Shown: piece by piece, positions 43,171 through 54,923 of the stretch
How positions within the stretch are numbered: position 1 is the stretch's first letter
Layout: every line of letters begins with the position of its first letter
NCBI RefSeq assembly: GCF_000252445.1
Contig: NC_017790.1
Span: forward strand, 2,524,501-2,588,500
From: Deinococcus gobiensis I-0
GTDB lineage: Bacteria; Deinococcota; Deinococci; Deinococcales; Deinococcaceae
Direction: 5' to 3'
Length of the DNA: 64,000 nt
Notes under the pieces: generated by a model
Databases searched by the model: none
The model's input: only the letters and a program-made list of their open reading frames with translations
Told to the model about the DNA's origin: nothing
Translations under genes and position numbers: made by a program

Positions 43171-43383
43171 ATGTCGAGAGCATTCGTCAAGGAAGACGGC
43201 GGCGAGCGCTGGACACCGCCTGCCGAAGCCCACGAGTACCGCGTGGTGTTGCCCCGTGCCGGGACGCCCGAGATCGTTCGTGAAACCGACGACCTCATCG
43301 GTGCCCTGCTCTGGATGCGGGCACGGCCCAGCGCCGGCTTCGAGCTGCGTGCCCGCGACGGGAAGCTGCTGGCCTGTGCCTAG
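43171..43383 (+). CDS. Small 70-residue protein, unknown
   Basis: ATG 43171, with GGAGAG 5 bases upstream, 30 bp after the protease stop. The product starts MSRAFVKEDGGERWTPP and ends with an Arg-rich helix and ELRARDGKLLACA. The opening recalls the short N-terminal motif seen in some GreA-related small proteins, but I cannot assign a family. Probably cotranscribed with the protease. Confidence 0.6.
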   Translation: MSRAFVKEDGGERWTPPAEAHEYRVVLPRAGTPEIVRETDDLIGALLWMRARPSAGFELRARDGKLLACA

Positions 43384-43768
43384 CCCGTTCCTCCCAACCT
43401 TCCGGCCCATCGACCGGCATGTCCGAAACAGCTGATATGCCGGTGCTCCGTGCTGTCAACCAGGCTGGGGATTTCGCAAGGCCCGGGGCTGGTCCTCGCC
43501 TTCCAGCTGTCCGGCCGCCCGGCAGAGAGAATGGCCGTGGCTACGCCTCGCCCTTGTCGGTGGAGTCTGGGGCTGTCAGGACCACATCGCCACCGCCTTC
43601 AACCAAATCCCGGGCCCTGGGCAACTGGGCGAGGAGAGCAGGGAGCCGACCGGCCTCGGCCACTCGTCCCCCTTTTCCACACGCCATATATTCGCCAGCC
43701 CTCCGGCAAGCCGGCCAGCTCGACGCCGGGACCTGAACGGACACCTCTCCTGCCTTGGGGTGACCGGC
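43384..43768. other. 385-bp stretch without a supportable gene
   Basis: The reading frames here have poor third-position bias and no ribosome site. CCGGCAT (43414-43420) and ATGCCGG (43437-43443) form a 7-bp inverted repeat that may end the protease transcript. A minus-strand frame at 43541-43744 is open but unconvincing. Confidence 0.5.
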
Positions 43769-44670
43769 CTACCAGTCGCCCTCCAGGGTCAGGCGCACCG
43801 TACCGCCCAGCGACTCGCCCGGAGTCAGCACCCGCAGGTCCACGCCGGGCACCCCCTGTGGGGCGAGGTTCAGGGCGTCGGTGGCGTGACTCACCGGCTC
43901 CAGCGCCAGCGAGCCGTCGGGGGCCGTGAAGGCGACCAGATGCGAGAAGACCGGGTCGGCCTGCATGTTCAGCGCCCGCGTGCCCCAGTCCAGACGCGCG
44001 TGGCCGTCCCAGCCCGCGTACACCTGATCGATGGTGCGCTCCCCCACCGGGTGCGCCGAGCGGAAATCCTCGTCCGGGCGTACGGGGCGCGCGGCTCCCA
44101 GCGGCAGCGAGCGAGGGTCCATGTCATAGATCAGGTCCGCGCCGAACGATACCTGCGGGTCCACACCGTCCTGCCGGCGGGCGAAGTAGGGATGCAGCCC
44201 CAGGCCGGCGGGCATGTCGGCGGTGTCCAGATTGGTCAGGCTCAGGGTCATCTCCAGCGCCGCGCCGCTCAGGCGGTACTCCATCTGCGCCCCGAAGGCC
44301 CAGGGCCAGTTCAGGTCGCCGAACTCGCGGCTGTCGAAACGCAGCCGGAGCTTCTCGTCGTCGGCCGCCTCGACCTGCCAGGGGCGGTTACGCACGTCGC
44401 CGTGCTGGGTCAGGCCATCGGCGGTGGTCACGCGCAGCTGGTGGGCCTGCCCCGCGAAGGTGAAGCGGGCGTCGCGCACCCGGTTGCTGAAGGGCACGAG
44501 CGAGAAGCTCGCGCACTGGCTGCTGCTCTTCACGCCCGCCGGGTCCACCGCGCGCAGCACCGGGCGGCCCGAGGCGGCCCGCAGGTTCAGCACGCTCGCC
44601 CCGATGCCCGGCAGCACGTCCAGCGCGAGGTGATCGCTGCGCAGGCTCAGGACCTCCAGGCCCACGGTGC

Positions 44671-44674
<4 letters not shown>
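43769..44674 (-). CDS. galM: Aldose 1-epimerase family protein
   Basis: 301 residues, beta-sandwich mutarotase fold. LVPFSNRVRDARFTFAGQ, TQHGDVRNRPW (the conserved His) and GLGLHPYFAR are recognisable, with EPVSHATDALNL near the end. Members interconvert alpha and beta anomers of hexoses. GTG 44674 overlaps the stop of rlmB (GTGA), so the two are coupled although functionally unrelated. Some relatives act on phosphorylated sugars, so the substrate is open. Confidence 0.85.
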
Positions 44675-45387
<713 letters not shown>

Positions 45388-45435
45388 GGAGGCAGTGTAG
45401 TGCCGGGCCGGGGCCTGCGCGCCCGGCCGGAGGGT

Positions 45436-48057
45436 TCAGCGTGAACGCACCCACTCGGCCAGGTCCAGCGCGCTCAGGGCCGGAGCGATGGCGTAGCCCT
45501 GCGCGGCGTCGCAGCCCAGATCGCGCAGCATGTCGAGCTGCGTGTAGGTTTCGACCCCCACCGCCGTGACCTGCAGGCCCAGGCTGTGGGCGAGATCCAC
45601 CGTGCCCTGAACCAGCCGCAGCGAGCGCTCGTCGCCGGGCAGCTGCGCGGTCAGGGTGGGGTGCAGCTTGAGGCCGCTGAGCGGAAACTGGGTCAGGGCG
45701 GTCAGGCTGCTCGCGCTGTCCCCGAAGTCGTCCACCACGAGTTGCGCGCCGCGCGAGCGCAGGCCGCCGAGCAGGCCCAGCGTCTCCTCGCTGTGGTTGG
45801 TCAGGCTGCCGGCGCTCACCTCGATGTCCAGGGCGTGGTGCCGGGCCATCAGGGGCAGCAGGCGCTGCGCCGCGCCGGGCCGGCGCAGTTCTTCCAAGCT
45901 GAGGTTGACGCTCGTGCGCCAGTCGCTGCGGCCTGTCGCCTCGCGCACGGTCGAGCGGCCCGACAGCGCCTCGCGCACCACCCACTCCCCGATGCCCGTG
46001 ATGAGGTCGCTGCGGCTGGCGATGGGCAGAAAGCGGGCGGGCGAGATGTTGCCCAGTTCCGGATGCGTCCAGCGCAGCAGGGCCTCGGCACCCAGTGCGC
46101 GGCCGTTTTTCAGGCTCACGACCGGCTGATAGAGCAGCGCGAACTGTCCGGCCGCCGCCGCGCCGCGCAGGTCCTCCTCGATCCGGAAATCCAGGGCTTC
46201 GTCGTCGCGCAGCTCGGGGGCGAACAGCAGCATCTGGGCGCGGCCCCGGCGGCGGGCATGTTGCAGGGCCACGTCGGCGTCGGCCAGGGCCTGTTCGGTC
46301 GCCCCCTCGCCGTACACCGACGCACCGACCGCGAAGGTCACGGGAACCACGCGCTGCCCGGCGCGCAGCGGTTCACGCAGCGCCGCCTGCACCTTCTGCG
46401 CGCCGATCTCGGCCCCCACTCCCGGCAGGAACAGGGCGAAGGTGTCGTCGGCCAGCCGGGCCGCGCGCCCGCCGTGCAGCCCCGCGAGGTCGTTGAGCCG
46501 CGCCGCCACCTGGATCAGCAGCAGGTCGCCCGCCGTGCGGCCCAGCGCCGCGTTCAGCGCCCCGAAGGCGTCCACGTCCAGGGCCACGACCGTGCCGGGA
46601 CCGGCGGGTACCTCGGCCAGCAGGGCGCGCAGTCCGGCGCGGTTGGCCAGCCCGGTCAGGGGATCGTGCTGCGAGGCGTGCCGGAGCTTGGCCTGGGCGT
46701 GGCGCAGGGCCGACACGTCACGCAGCGCCAGCAGGACGCTGGGTTTCTTGCCCGCGCCCTCGACCGCCGTGACGCGCAGTTCGATCTGCCGCGTGACACC
46801 GCCGGGCAACGTGACCAGAATCTCGCGCGGGTCGGGCTGGGGGGCCGACACGTCGTCGAGCAGCAGCGGCTGTCCGGTGGTCGTCGCCAGGCGCACGCCG
46901 AGCTGCTGGAGCACTTTCGAGAGGCGCGTGCCCGTCAGCTGCGCGGCGTTGAGGTCCAGCAGGCTGGCGGCCTGCTCGCTGATGAGCTGCGCGCGCCCGC
47001 CCGCATCGAGCAGGATGGTCGCCGCCCCGCTGAGGCTGAGGACCTGCGACACCACCGCGCTGGGGGTCCCACTGGCCTCGGGGGGCCCCTGCAAGACCAC
47101 CAGATCGGGGGTAAAGGGGCTGGGCCGCGCCGTGAAGTTCAGGCGCTGGCCGCCTGCCAGAGGGACGTCGGCCTGCACCGTCTCGCCGGCCTGCGCCGAG
47201 CGCAGCATGCCGCGCAGCGCCGACTCGGCCTGGGGCGCGAACGACGGCCAGGTCCACAGCGGCGCGCCCGGGTCCTCTTCGGCCGGCGCCCCTCCCGGCC
47301 GCAGGGCCATGAAGCCCCGGCTGGCCTGCACGACCACGCCGCCCGGTCCCAGCAGCGCGAGCGGCAGCTCGGTGTCCAGCAGCGCCGAGACCTCGCCGGC
47401 CCGCACGTATTCGGGGGTCACGTCCTGCACGGTCCACAGCACGCCCGCCACCGCGCCGCCGAAATACGGCTTGGCCTCGCCGCGCACCCAGCGCCGCGAC
47501 TCGCCGCGCAGCAGCAGTTCGTCGCGCAGCTGTACCGCGTGCCCCGACGCCGCGCCCGAGAGCTGGCTGCGCAGGTCGGGGGCCGAGGGAAATACGCTTT
47601 CCAGGCTCGCTCCGACCACCGCCGCGCCGCTCAATCCGAACAGCTCCAGAAAGCTGCGGCTCACCTGCCGGAAGGACAGGTCGGACGACAGCCAGGCGGT
47701 CGCCGCCGGGAGCTGCGTGATGAGCAGGTCGGCCTCGCGGCTCGCCTGACCGCCGCGCGCCGCCGCCAGGACCACCGTCAGCACCTGCACCGCCGCCGCC
47801 GACACCACCTGCTCGGCCGACCACAGCAGTCCCAGCAGCGCGCCCTCCTGCGTCAGCCACACGAGTTCACCCTGATCGAGCCAGTGGTCGGGCGGCAGCA
47901 GCTCGGCACCGGGCGGCAGCGCCTGAACGGCGCCCGCTTCCACCCGCACGACGCTTTCGCCTGCCGAGGCCAGCAGGGTGGCTTCCGGGGCGTGGACACG
48001 CATCAGGTCACGCAGGGCGAGGTGCAGGGCAGGATCGGTGGCGAGAGAAGCAGACAT
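45436..48057 (-). CDS. PAS-GGDEF-EAL protein with degenerate catalytic motifs
   Basis: 873 residues. A sensory N-terminal half with PAS-like segments (for example LDTELPLALLGPGGVVVQAS) is followed by GGDEF (about 470-610) and EAL (about 625-870). The cyclase motif is degraded to RLADDTFAL instead of RxGGDEF. In the EAL part AEALLRW and SVNLS remain, but the ExTE motif reads EVSA, DDFGTG reads DDFGDS and the EGVET motif reads VGVET, so phosphodiesterase activity is doubtful. It may bind cyclic di-GMP or act as a scaffold. Start at ATG 48057 with MSASLATDPALH. Confidence 0.85.
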   Translation of the reverse strand: MSASLATDPALHLALRDLMRVHAPEATLLASAGESVVRVEAGAVQALPPGAELLPPDHWLDQGELVWLTQEGALLGLLWSAEQVVSAAAVQVLTVVLAAARGGQASREADLLITQLPAATAWLSSDLSFRQVSRSFLELFGLSGAAVVGASLESVFPSAPDLRSQLSGAASGHAVQLRDELLLRGESRRWVRGEAKPYFGGAVAGVLWTVQDVTPEYVRAGEVSALLDTELPLALLGPGGVVVQASRGFMALRPGGAPAEEDPGAPLWTWPSFAPQAESALRGMLRSAQAGETVQADVPLAGGQRLNFTARPSPFTPDLVVLQGPPEASGTPSAVVSQVLSLSGAATILLDAGGRAQLISEQAASLLDLNAAQLTGTRLSKVLQQLGVRLATTTGQPLLLDDVSAPQPDPREILVTLPGGVTRQIELRVTAVEGAGKKPSVLLALRDVSALRHAQAKLRHASQHDPLTGLANRAGLRALLAEVPAGPGTVVALDVDAFGALNAALGRTAGDLLLIQVAARLNDLAGLHGGRAARLADDTFALFLPGVGAEIGAQKVQAALREPLRAGQRVVPVTFAVGASVYGEGATEQALADADVALQHARRRGRAQMLLFAPELRDDEALDFRIEEDLRGAAAAGQFALLYQPVVSLKNGRALGAEALLRWTHPELGNISPARFLPIASRSDLITGIGEWVVREALSGRSTVREATGRSDWRTSVNLSLEELRRPGAAQRLLPLMARHHALDIEVSAGSLTNHSEETLGLLGGLRSRGAQLVVDDFGDSASSLTALTQFPLSGLKLHPTLTAQLPGDERSLRLVQGTVDLAHSLGLQVTAVGVETYTQLDMLRDLGCDAAQGYAIAPALSALDLAEWVRSR

Positions 48058-48216
48058 ACAGGGCAAAACCTCGGTGGGCGGGAAGGGACGGGGTAAGGCG
48101 CAGGCGCCCGGAGCGCCGTCCGGACACCGGCCCGCGTGCCCGACAGCCTGCCACACGAGTTCTTACGGCATTCGTGCAAGGCCGCGTCTCAGGCCGCGCC
48201 AGATACACCACAAAGC

Positions 48217-48239
48217 AAAAACCTCCGCTTTCGCGGAGG
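48217..48239 (-). terminator. Intrinsic terminator after the tRNA cluster
   Basis: On the minus strand CCTCCGC-GAAA-GCGGAGG (48239-48222) with a GNRA tetraloop is followed by T5 (48221-48217). It ends the tRNA transcript before the GGDEF-EAL gene. Confidence 0.85.
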
Positions 48240-48248
48240 CTTGCTTGG

Positions 48249-48327
<79 letters not shown>

Positions 48328-48346
48328 TGTTGAGGCAGGTACTGCT

Positions 48347-48438
<92 letters not shown>

Positions 48439-48472
48439 AGATTGTCATGCCCCCAGCTGCTCGGTCGGGTCC

Positions 48473-48566
<94 letters not shown>

Positions 48567-48627
48567 TGGGCGCTCTCAGGTGCCTCCCTGAGCGCGAAAG
48601 GAAGTATAGGGATGACCTCCTGAATTG

Positions 48628-49902
48628 TCAACGCCTGCGCCATCTGGCCCAGAGGACTCCGGCGGCGAGCAGGCCGGCCAGGGCCACGGCCCCCCAGCCC
48701 GGCGCGGGCGCAGCGGCCTTCGCCCCACCGCGCAGCAGGGCGTCCAGGGCGTCCTCGTGGGGGGTGCGTGGCGGCGCGGATACGCGGCTCGGGGGCAGAT
48801 TCAGGTCGGCCGCCAGCATGTCGGTGTGGTAGCTGTTCTCCAGCGGGTGACCGCTGCCGGCGGCGCGCGCCAGACCTGCGCGCCGCAGGTCGTCGGGCGG
48901 GCCCTGCATGACCCAGGGAGCCAGGGCCAGGAACCCGGGGCGCGGCTCGGTCAGGACATAGGAGCGCGGCTCGGGAGCGTCCTCGGCGCGGCCGGTCACG
49001 GCGCTCTGGCCGTCGAAGGTCAGGTCCAGCAGGTTGCCGACCACCATCGGGTTGACCGCGTAACGGACGCTGCGCCCCGAGGTGCTGGCCGTCCAGCTCG
49101 ATTCGAGCCACGCCACCGGCAGGTCGCGCACGTGGGCCGGGTCGGGCGGCAGGCCTTCGAGATCGGTCCAGTGCTGGCTGTTGGCGTCGGGTTGCAGCAG
49201 CACCGTGCAGCCCAGGGCCTCCAGGCGGCCGATCACGTCGGCGCGGAAGGCGTCGAGGCTGATGGCCACCCCCAGGTCGCCCACCGGGGTCGGGAACACC
49301 CGCAGTTCCCCCAGGTCGCCGGGGCAGAGGTCCACGCCGCCTCCCTCTTCGCCGGGCGTGAGGTGGACCTTGTCGGTCACCCCGATGAGGTCACCTGCCG
49401 GGCCGAGCAGCACCGTCTGGTTGGTGAGCACGCCCGGCGCCCGCCGCAGCCGCCCGCCGACGAGGCGGTAGCGGGGCATGGGCGCCGAGCCGCAGCACAG
49501 GTACACGCCGTACTCGCGCGCGAGCTCGCGGCAGGTGTGCAGGTACAGCGCTGTGTTCGCGTCGGTCCCGGCCAGTTGCAGCGCGCGGATGGGCGACACC
49601 CGTTCGCGCAGCAGGGTAGGCAGCGTGCGGGGCAGCCGTGCCAGAAACAGGGCCGCCGCTGCCCGCTCGAAGGTGCCCAGGCGCGTGGCCCACCCGGCGC
49701 CGCGCAGGACCAGCGGCAGACCGTTGAGTTCCGTGAGGACGACCAGGGTCGGCCGGTCCGGGGCGATCAGGGGCCGCGCGCCGTCGAGCTGGGCACGCAT
49801 CCAGGCGCGGAAGGCGTCGGCACTCACGAAATCGGAGGCCGACCACTGCGGCTGCGCGGCGATCACGCGAAAGGCCCGGGCGGCGGGGTCGGCGGGGGAC
49901 AT
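48628..49902 (-). CDS. Nitrilase-superfamily protein with C-terminal membrane anchor, catalytic Cys apparently replaced
   Basis: 424 residues. Carbon-nitrogen hydrolase fold: the general-base Glu (LTELNGLPL) and the Lys (TDKVHLTPGE) are visible, but the nucleophile segment reads GVAISLDAF where nitrilases have a Cys (usually xxICxDxxF), so Ser replaces Cys. Residues about 400-418 form a C-terminal transmembrane helix followed by RWRRR. ATG 49902 lies 5 nt after TACCCT. It may be a non-amidase member or a pseudoenzyme anchored to the membrane. Neighbours give no clue. Confidence 0.75.
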   Translation of the reverse strand: MSPADPAARAFRVIAAQPQWSASDFVSADAFRAWMRAQLDGARPLIAPDRPTLVVLTELNGLPLVLRGAGWATRLGTFERAAAALFLARLPRTLPTLLRERVSPIRALQLAGTDANTALYLHTCRELAREYGVYLCCGSAPMPRYRLVGGRLRRAPGVLTNQTVLLGPAGDLIGVTDKVHLTPGEEGGGVDLCPGDLGELRVFPTPVGDLGVAISLDAFRADVIGRLEALGCTVLLQPDANSQHWTDLEGLPPDPAHVRDLPVAWLESSWTASTSGRSVRYAVNPMVVGNLLDLTFDGQSAVTGRAEDAPEPRSYVLTEPRPGFLALAPWVMQGPPDDLRRAGLARAAGSGHPLENSYHTDMLAADLNLPPSRVSAPPRTPHEDALDALLRGGAKAAAPAPGWGAVALAGLLAAGVLWARWRRR

Positions 49903-50059
49903 GCCCCAGGGTAGCGGGCCGCAAGGGCGCGCGGGCGGGCGGCCCCGTCTCAAGCTCCGCTCAGGCCCGGGTGCTGGAAGCCCGGCGCGGACTGTGGGAA
50001 CGTGGGGGTATGCCCCCCACCCCCTCCCCCACCCCAAGTCCCCTGCCGGCAGGCGGCTG

Positions 50060-50662
50060 ATGCTGCGCCGCAAGCCTATGCCGGAGCCGGACGATGCCCA
50101 GACCGAGGACACGGGCGGCCTGCGCGGGGCCGCGCGCCGCCTGGGCGAACGCGCCCGTCAGGACCCGCGCGTGCAGCAGGCCGCCGAGAGCCTGCGGGGC
50201 CGCCGCGAGGAGCTGCGTGCCAGCGGCCGCGAGCGCGCCGACGCCCGCCTGGAAGCCCTGATCGAGGCGCGCCGGGAGCGGCGGGGCGAAACGACCCCCC
50301 CCGAGGTCGCGGGCCTGCTCGAAGCCCGCCGCCGCGAGCGGGAGGCCCACGCCCGGCAGTTGCGCGAGCGCGCCGCCTTTCTGGAACAGGCCACCTCGCC
50401 TGAGGAGAGCCGGGTGCTGCGGCGTGTCGCCTCGGGCACCCCGCGCCTGGGCGGCGAGGACCCGGAGCCGCGCTACACCGAGCTGCTCGACACGCTCGCG
50501 CCCGGCGGCGACCCCGCGCGCGAGATGGCCGTCCACCGCGCGGTGTGGGCGCTGGCCGAGCGCCGCGTGCTGGCCGTCTCGCCGCATGGCGCCGTGCGCG
50601 CCGGGCCGCAGACCCTCGATCCCAAGACCCTGGACGCGCCGGACACCCGCCCGCCGGAGTAG
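50060..50662 (+). CDS. Charged, coiled-coil-rich protein of 200 residues, unknown
   Basis: Very rich in Arg, Glu and Ala; residues about 20-125 are a long predicted helix or coiled coil (for example RLGERARQDPRVQQAAESLR and EARRREREAHARQLRERAAF). The C-terminal 60 residues are more mixed (YTELLDTLAPGGDPAREMAV). No family recognised. A Pro-rich 16-codon ORF (50010-50060) ends with TGATG over this ATG, so translation may be coupled to it. coaBC follows with its own promoter. Confidence 0.6.
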   Translation: MLRRKPMPEPDDAQTEDTGGLRGAARRLGERARQDPRVQQAAESLRGRREELRASGRERADARLEALIEARRERRGETTPPEVAGLLEARRREREAHARQLRERAAFLEQATSPEESRVLRRVASGTPRLGGEDPEPRYTELLDTLAPGGDPAREMAVHRAVWALAERRVLAVSPHGAVRAGPQTLDPKTLDAPDTRPPE

Positions 50663-50691
50663 TCCGCGCGCCCGGCCGCTAGACTCCGGCC

Positions 50692-51942
50692 ATGTCCCTG
50701 CCCGACTCCGGCCGTTCCCTTCCGGAAGCCCCCCTGTCTCCCCCGACGGTCCTGGTGATCGTGGGGGGCAGCATGGCGGCCGTCAAGGCGCCGTCGGTGC
50801 TGCGGCGGCTGCGTGAGCGCGGAGCGCAGGTTCAAGTCATCGCGACGGCGGCCGCGCTGGAATTCATCACTGAACTGAGCCTCGCCACGGCGGCGGGCGG
50901 CCGCGTGGCGACCGAAGCGACCTGGTTCGCGGCCCGCCCCGACGCCCAGCACCTCACGCTGGCCCGCGCCGACGCCGCCGTGGTCGTGGGGGCCTCGGCC
51001 GACCTGCTGGCCCGCGCCGCCGGGGGCCACGCGGGCGACCTCGCCGCCGCGACCCTGCTGAGCGTCGCGGGGCCGGTGCTCTGGGTGCCCGCCATGAACG
51101 AGCGGATGTGGCACCACCCCGCCGTACAGGCCAACGCGGCGGCGCTGCGCGGCTGGGGCCACACCTTCCTGGGGCCGGAGGTCGGGGCCTTCGGCACGCT
51201 GGGCGAGGGCCGGGGCTTGGGCCGCATGGCCGAGCCGGAAGACATCGCGGCCGCCACGCTGGCCCTGCTCCCCCCCGCCCCGGCGGTCAGGGCGCAGGAC
51301 CTCGCGGGCTGGCGGGTGGTCGTTTCGGCCGGGCCGACGCGCGAGTACCTCGACCCGGTGCGGTTCATCAGCAACCCCAGCAGCGGCAAGATGGGCTACG
51401 CGGTCGCCGAGGAGGCCCGCGACCGGGGCGCCGACGTGACGCTGGTCAGCGGCCCGGTTCAGCTGCCCCCGCCCGCCGGGGTCCGGACCGTGCCCATCGA
51501 GTCGGCGCTGGAACTGCGTGACGCCGTGCTCGACGCCGCGCGCGGGGCCGACCTCGTGGTCATGACGGCGGCGGTGGCCGACTACCGCGCCGCAGAGCAG
51601 GCCCAGGAGAAGCAGGCCAAGGTGGCGGGCGACGTGACCGTCCACCTCACCCCCAACCCCGACATCCTGGCCGAACTGGGGCGCGAAAAGGCGGGGCGGC
51701 TGCTGGTGGGCTTCGCGATGGAGACGCACGCCGGGATCGAGCGGGCCGCCGCCAAGGCCGCGCGCAAGAATGCCGACTTCATCCTGCTCAACTACCCCAC
51801 GCGCGAGGGCACCGGCTTCGGCGGCGACGACAACGAGGTCACGCTCGTTCGCCCGGACGGCACCTCGGAAGCCTGGCCGCGCACCAGCAAACGCGAGGTC
51901 GCCCGGCGGCTGCTCGACGAGGCCCGGCAGTTGCGGGACTGA
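50692..51942 (+). CDS. coaBC: Phosphopantothenoylcysteine decarboxylase / phosphopantothenate-cysteine ligase
   Basis: Bifunctional coenzyme A enzyme, 416 residues. The N-terminal FMN decarboxylase (CoaC) shows [18 protein letters not shown] and the PAMNERMW motif; the C-terminal ligase (CoaB, from about 205) shows [27 protein letters not shown] and AAVADYR. The ligase joins cysteine to phosphopantothenate with CTP, and the decarboxylase then makes phosphopantetheine. TAGACT (50680-50685) ends 6 nt before the ATG. Confidence 0.95.
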   Translation: MSLPDSGRSLPEAPLSPPTVLVIVGGSMAAVKAPSVLRRLRERGAQVQVIATAAALEFITELSLATAAGGRVATEATWFAARPDAQHLTLARADAAVVVGASADLLARAAGGHAGDLAAATLLSVAGPVLWVPAMNERMWHHPAVQANAAALRGWGHTFLGPEVGAFGTLGEGRGLGRMAEPEDIAAATLALLPPAPAVRAQDLAGWRVVVSAGPTREYLDPVRFISNPSSGKMGYAVAEEARDRGADVTLVSGPVQLPPPAGVRTVPIESALELRDAVLDAARGADLVVMTAAVADYRAAEQAQEKQAKVAGDVTVHLTPNPDILAELGREKAGRLLVGFAMETHAGIERAAAKAARKNADFILLNYPTREGTGFGGDDNEVTLVRPDGTSEAWPRTSKREVARRLLDEARQLRD

Positions 51943-51975
51943 GGACGCGGGCCCACATCCGACCGGATGTTTGCT

Positions 51976-51996
51976 TTATTCATCTTCTATACATAA
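51976..51996 (+). promoter_or_regulatory. ARG-box-like operator over the argR promoter
   Basis: TTATTCAT (51976-51983) and ATACATAA (51989-51996) form an imperfect AT-rich palindrome resembling ARG boxes. It abuts the -10 TAACAT (51994-51999), which ends 6 nt before the argR ATG, so self-repression is likely. Confidence 0.55.
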
Positions 51997-52005
51997 CATG
52001 GCGCG

Positions 52006-52467
<462 letters not shown>

Positions 52468-52506
52468 GGGGCTTGCCCGGGGCGCGGCGCGGTCCGCCCC
52501 CCCGAC

Positions 52507-54108
52507 TCAGGGCACGTCGTCGTCGTCGAGCACCGGCACGTTGCCCACCGGCAGCTGCACATGGGCGGCGGTGCCCCGGCCGACCTCGCTCTCCAGCCAG
52601 ATGCGGCCCCCGTGCGCGTCCACGATGCTGCGGGCGATGCTCAGGCCCAGGCCCGCGCCGCCCTGGTCGCGGCTGCGGCTGTCCTCGACGCGGTAGAAAC
52701 GGTCGAAGAGCCGCGCCAGATGCTCGGCCGGGATGCCGGGACCGTCGTCGCGGACCGTCAGGCGCACCTCGCGGCCGTCTTCTTCGGCGCTGCTGGACAT
52801 GGTGACGTGCTGCGCGCCCGCCTTCAGCGCGTTGCCCACCAGATTGATGATGACCTGTTTGAGCCGGTCGGGATCGCCCTCGAAGGGGATGTCGGGGCCG
52901 GTCGCCGTGAGGGCCGTCTGCTGGCCGCTCGCCAGCGGCGCGAGTTCGCGCGCCACCTCGCTCAGGAACAGGCCCGAGAAGACCGGCTGGCGCGTGAGGT
53001 TCACGACCCCGCTGTCCGAGCGCGCGAGTTGCAGCAGGCTGGCGATGAGGTTGGTCAATCTCTCGGACTCGCGCACGATGATGTTCAGGCTCTCGCGCTG
53101 CTGCCCGCTCGGCTCGGTGCGGCGCAGCAGATAGCTGGCGTGCCCGCTGATGGCCGTGACGGGTGTGCGCAGCTCGTGGCTGGCGTCACTGGTAAAGCGG
53201 CGCTGGGCCTCGAAACTGCTTTCCAGACGGTCGAGCATGGCGTTCAGCGAGCCAGCGAGCGCCTCGACCTCGTCATGGGTCTGCGGCACCGGCACGCGCT
53301 CGGTCAGGGTCTGTCCGCCGATGCGCTCGGCGGCCTGGCGCACCTGCCGCAGCGGGCGCAGCGCCTGCCCCGCGAGCACGTAGGCCCCCACCCCCGCCAT
53401 GATCAGCCCGGTCAGGAACAGCAGCGCCAGCACGCTCTGGAGGGTGTTCACGGTGTCGTGGACCCCCGCGAGGCTGCGGCCCACGTATGTGATGGCGAAA
53501 CTGGGCGGCGGCGCGTTCAGGGCGAGCGGGTCGGTTGGCGAGAGGTCAAGCTGCACCGGCCCCAGCGTCACCTGCACGCGGTAGGTGGTCGGCGTATCGG
53601 CCTGCGAGCCGAAGGCGTTCTGGATCTCGCGGGTCAGGGTAATGCGCCCGGCGGGCGACTCGACGAGCTGTGTCAGTTCGGCGTCGCTCAGGCGCAGCGG
53701 CTGGCTGGCGAGAAACCCGATCACCACGCGGCGACTGTCCATGAGCCGCCGGATGTAGGCGATGTTCTCCCGGCGCTGCTCGGGGGTGCGCCCAGGCCCG
53801 AGCGCCTCGATCAGCCAGTCGCGGTCGTAGAACACGAGGTCCTCGATCTGGATGATGTCGTTGGGAAACAGCCCGCGCGCGCGCGACACGAGCGGGATAC
53901 TGCGGGCGCTGGTCTCGGCCGGGCTGTCGAAGCCCAGCTGGCTGACCAGTCCGGTGAATTGCCGCTGCGAGTCCGAGATGGCCGAATCCACGTTGCCCAG
54001 CAGGCTGCGCTGCATGAGGAGCAGGGCCGAGACCGCCACCAGCCCCAGCAGGAAGGCCAGCAGCGCCGTATACAGCAGCGTGAGACGCCAGCGCAGGGTC
54101 AGGTGCAT
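52507..54108 (-). CDS. Sensor histidine kinase (HAMP, HisKA, HATPase)
   Basis: 533 residues. Transmembrane segments at about 9-31 and 225-247 enclose a periplasmic sensor of about 190 residues. A HAMP region follows, then the phospho-His in [18 protein letters not shown], the N-box [19 protein letters not shown]1 box [10 protein letters not shown] box FDRFYR and G2 box [10 protein letters not shown]. All catalytic motifs are intact. It lies 91 bp after the response-regulator gene on the same strand, its obvious partner. Confidence 0.94.
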   Translation of the reverse strand: MHLTLRWRLTLLYTALLAFLLGLVAVSALLLMQRSLLGNVDSAISDSQRQFTGLVSQLGFDSPAETSARSIPLVSRARGLFPNDIIQIEDLVFYDRDWLIEALGPGRTPEQRRENIAYIRRLMDSRRVVIGFLASQPLRLSDAELTQLVESPAGRITLTREIQNAFGSQADTPTTYRVQVTLGPVQLDLSPTDPLALNAPPPSFAITYVGRSLAGVHDTVNTLQSVLALLFLTGLIMAGVGAYVLAGQALRPLRQVRQAAERIGGQTLTERVPVPQTHDEVEALAGSLNAMLDRLESSFEAQRRFTSDASHELRTPVTAISGHASYLLRRTEPSGQQRESLNIIVRESERLTNLIASLLQLARSDSGVVNLTRQPVFSGLFLSEVARELAPLASGQQTALTATGPDIPFEGDPDRLKQVIINLVGNALKAGAQHVTMSSSAEEDGREVRLTVRDDGPGIPAEHLARLFDRFYRVEDSRSRDQGGAGLGLSIARSIVDAHGGRIWLESEVGRGTAAHVQLPVGNVPVLDDDDVP

Positions 54109-54199
54109 GCCTGCCCCGCGCCGGCGTCTCGCCCGCTCCTGTTCTGCCGCGCCCTCACGCCCGGCAGTCTAGAGCAGCGCCCGGCGGCCGGAAGCGCGC

Positions 54200-54877
<678 letters not shown>

Positions 54878-54896
54878 GCCGCCAGTCTAGAGAGCG

Positions 54897-54908
54897 TTCT
54901 CATGAGAA
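54897..54908. promoter_or_regulatory. 12-bp palindrome upstream of the two-component operon
   Basis: TTCTCATGAGAA lies 7 bp upstream of the -10 hexamer of the response-regulator gene, where an activator or repressor would contact the promoter spacer. Confidence 0.45.
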
Positions 54909-54923
54909 GGCGGGAGGTCTGGC

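Noticed and set aside
43541..43744. Minus-strand frame between the small 70-residue gene and galM
   Set aside because: No ribosome site or -10, weak codon bias and no family; left as an empty stretch.
45586..48096. 836-codon plus-strand frame opposite the GGDEF-EAL gene
   Set aside because: Antisense shadow with Arg/Gln/His-rich composition; the minus-strand frame has recognisable domains.
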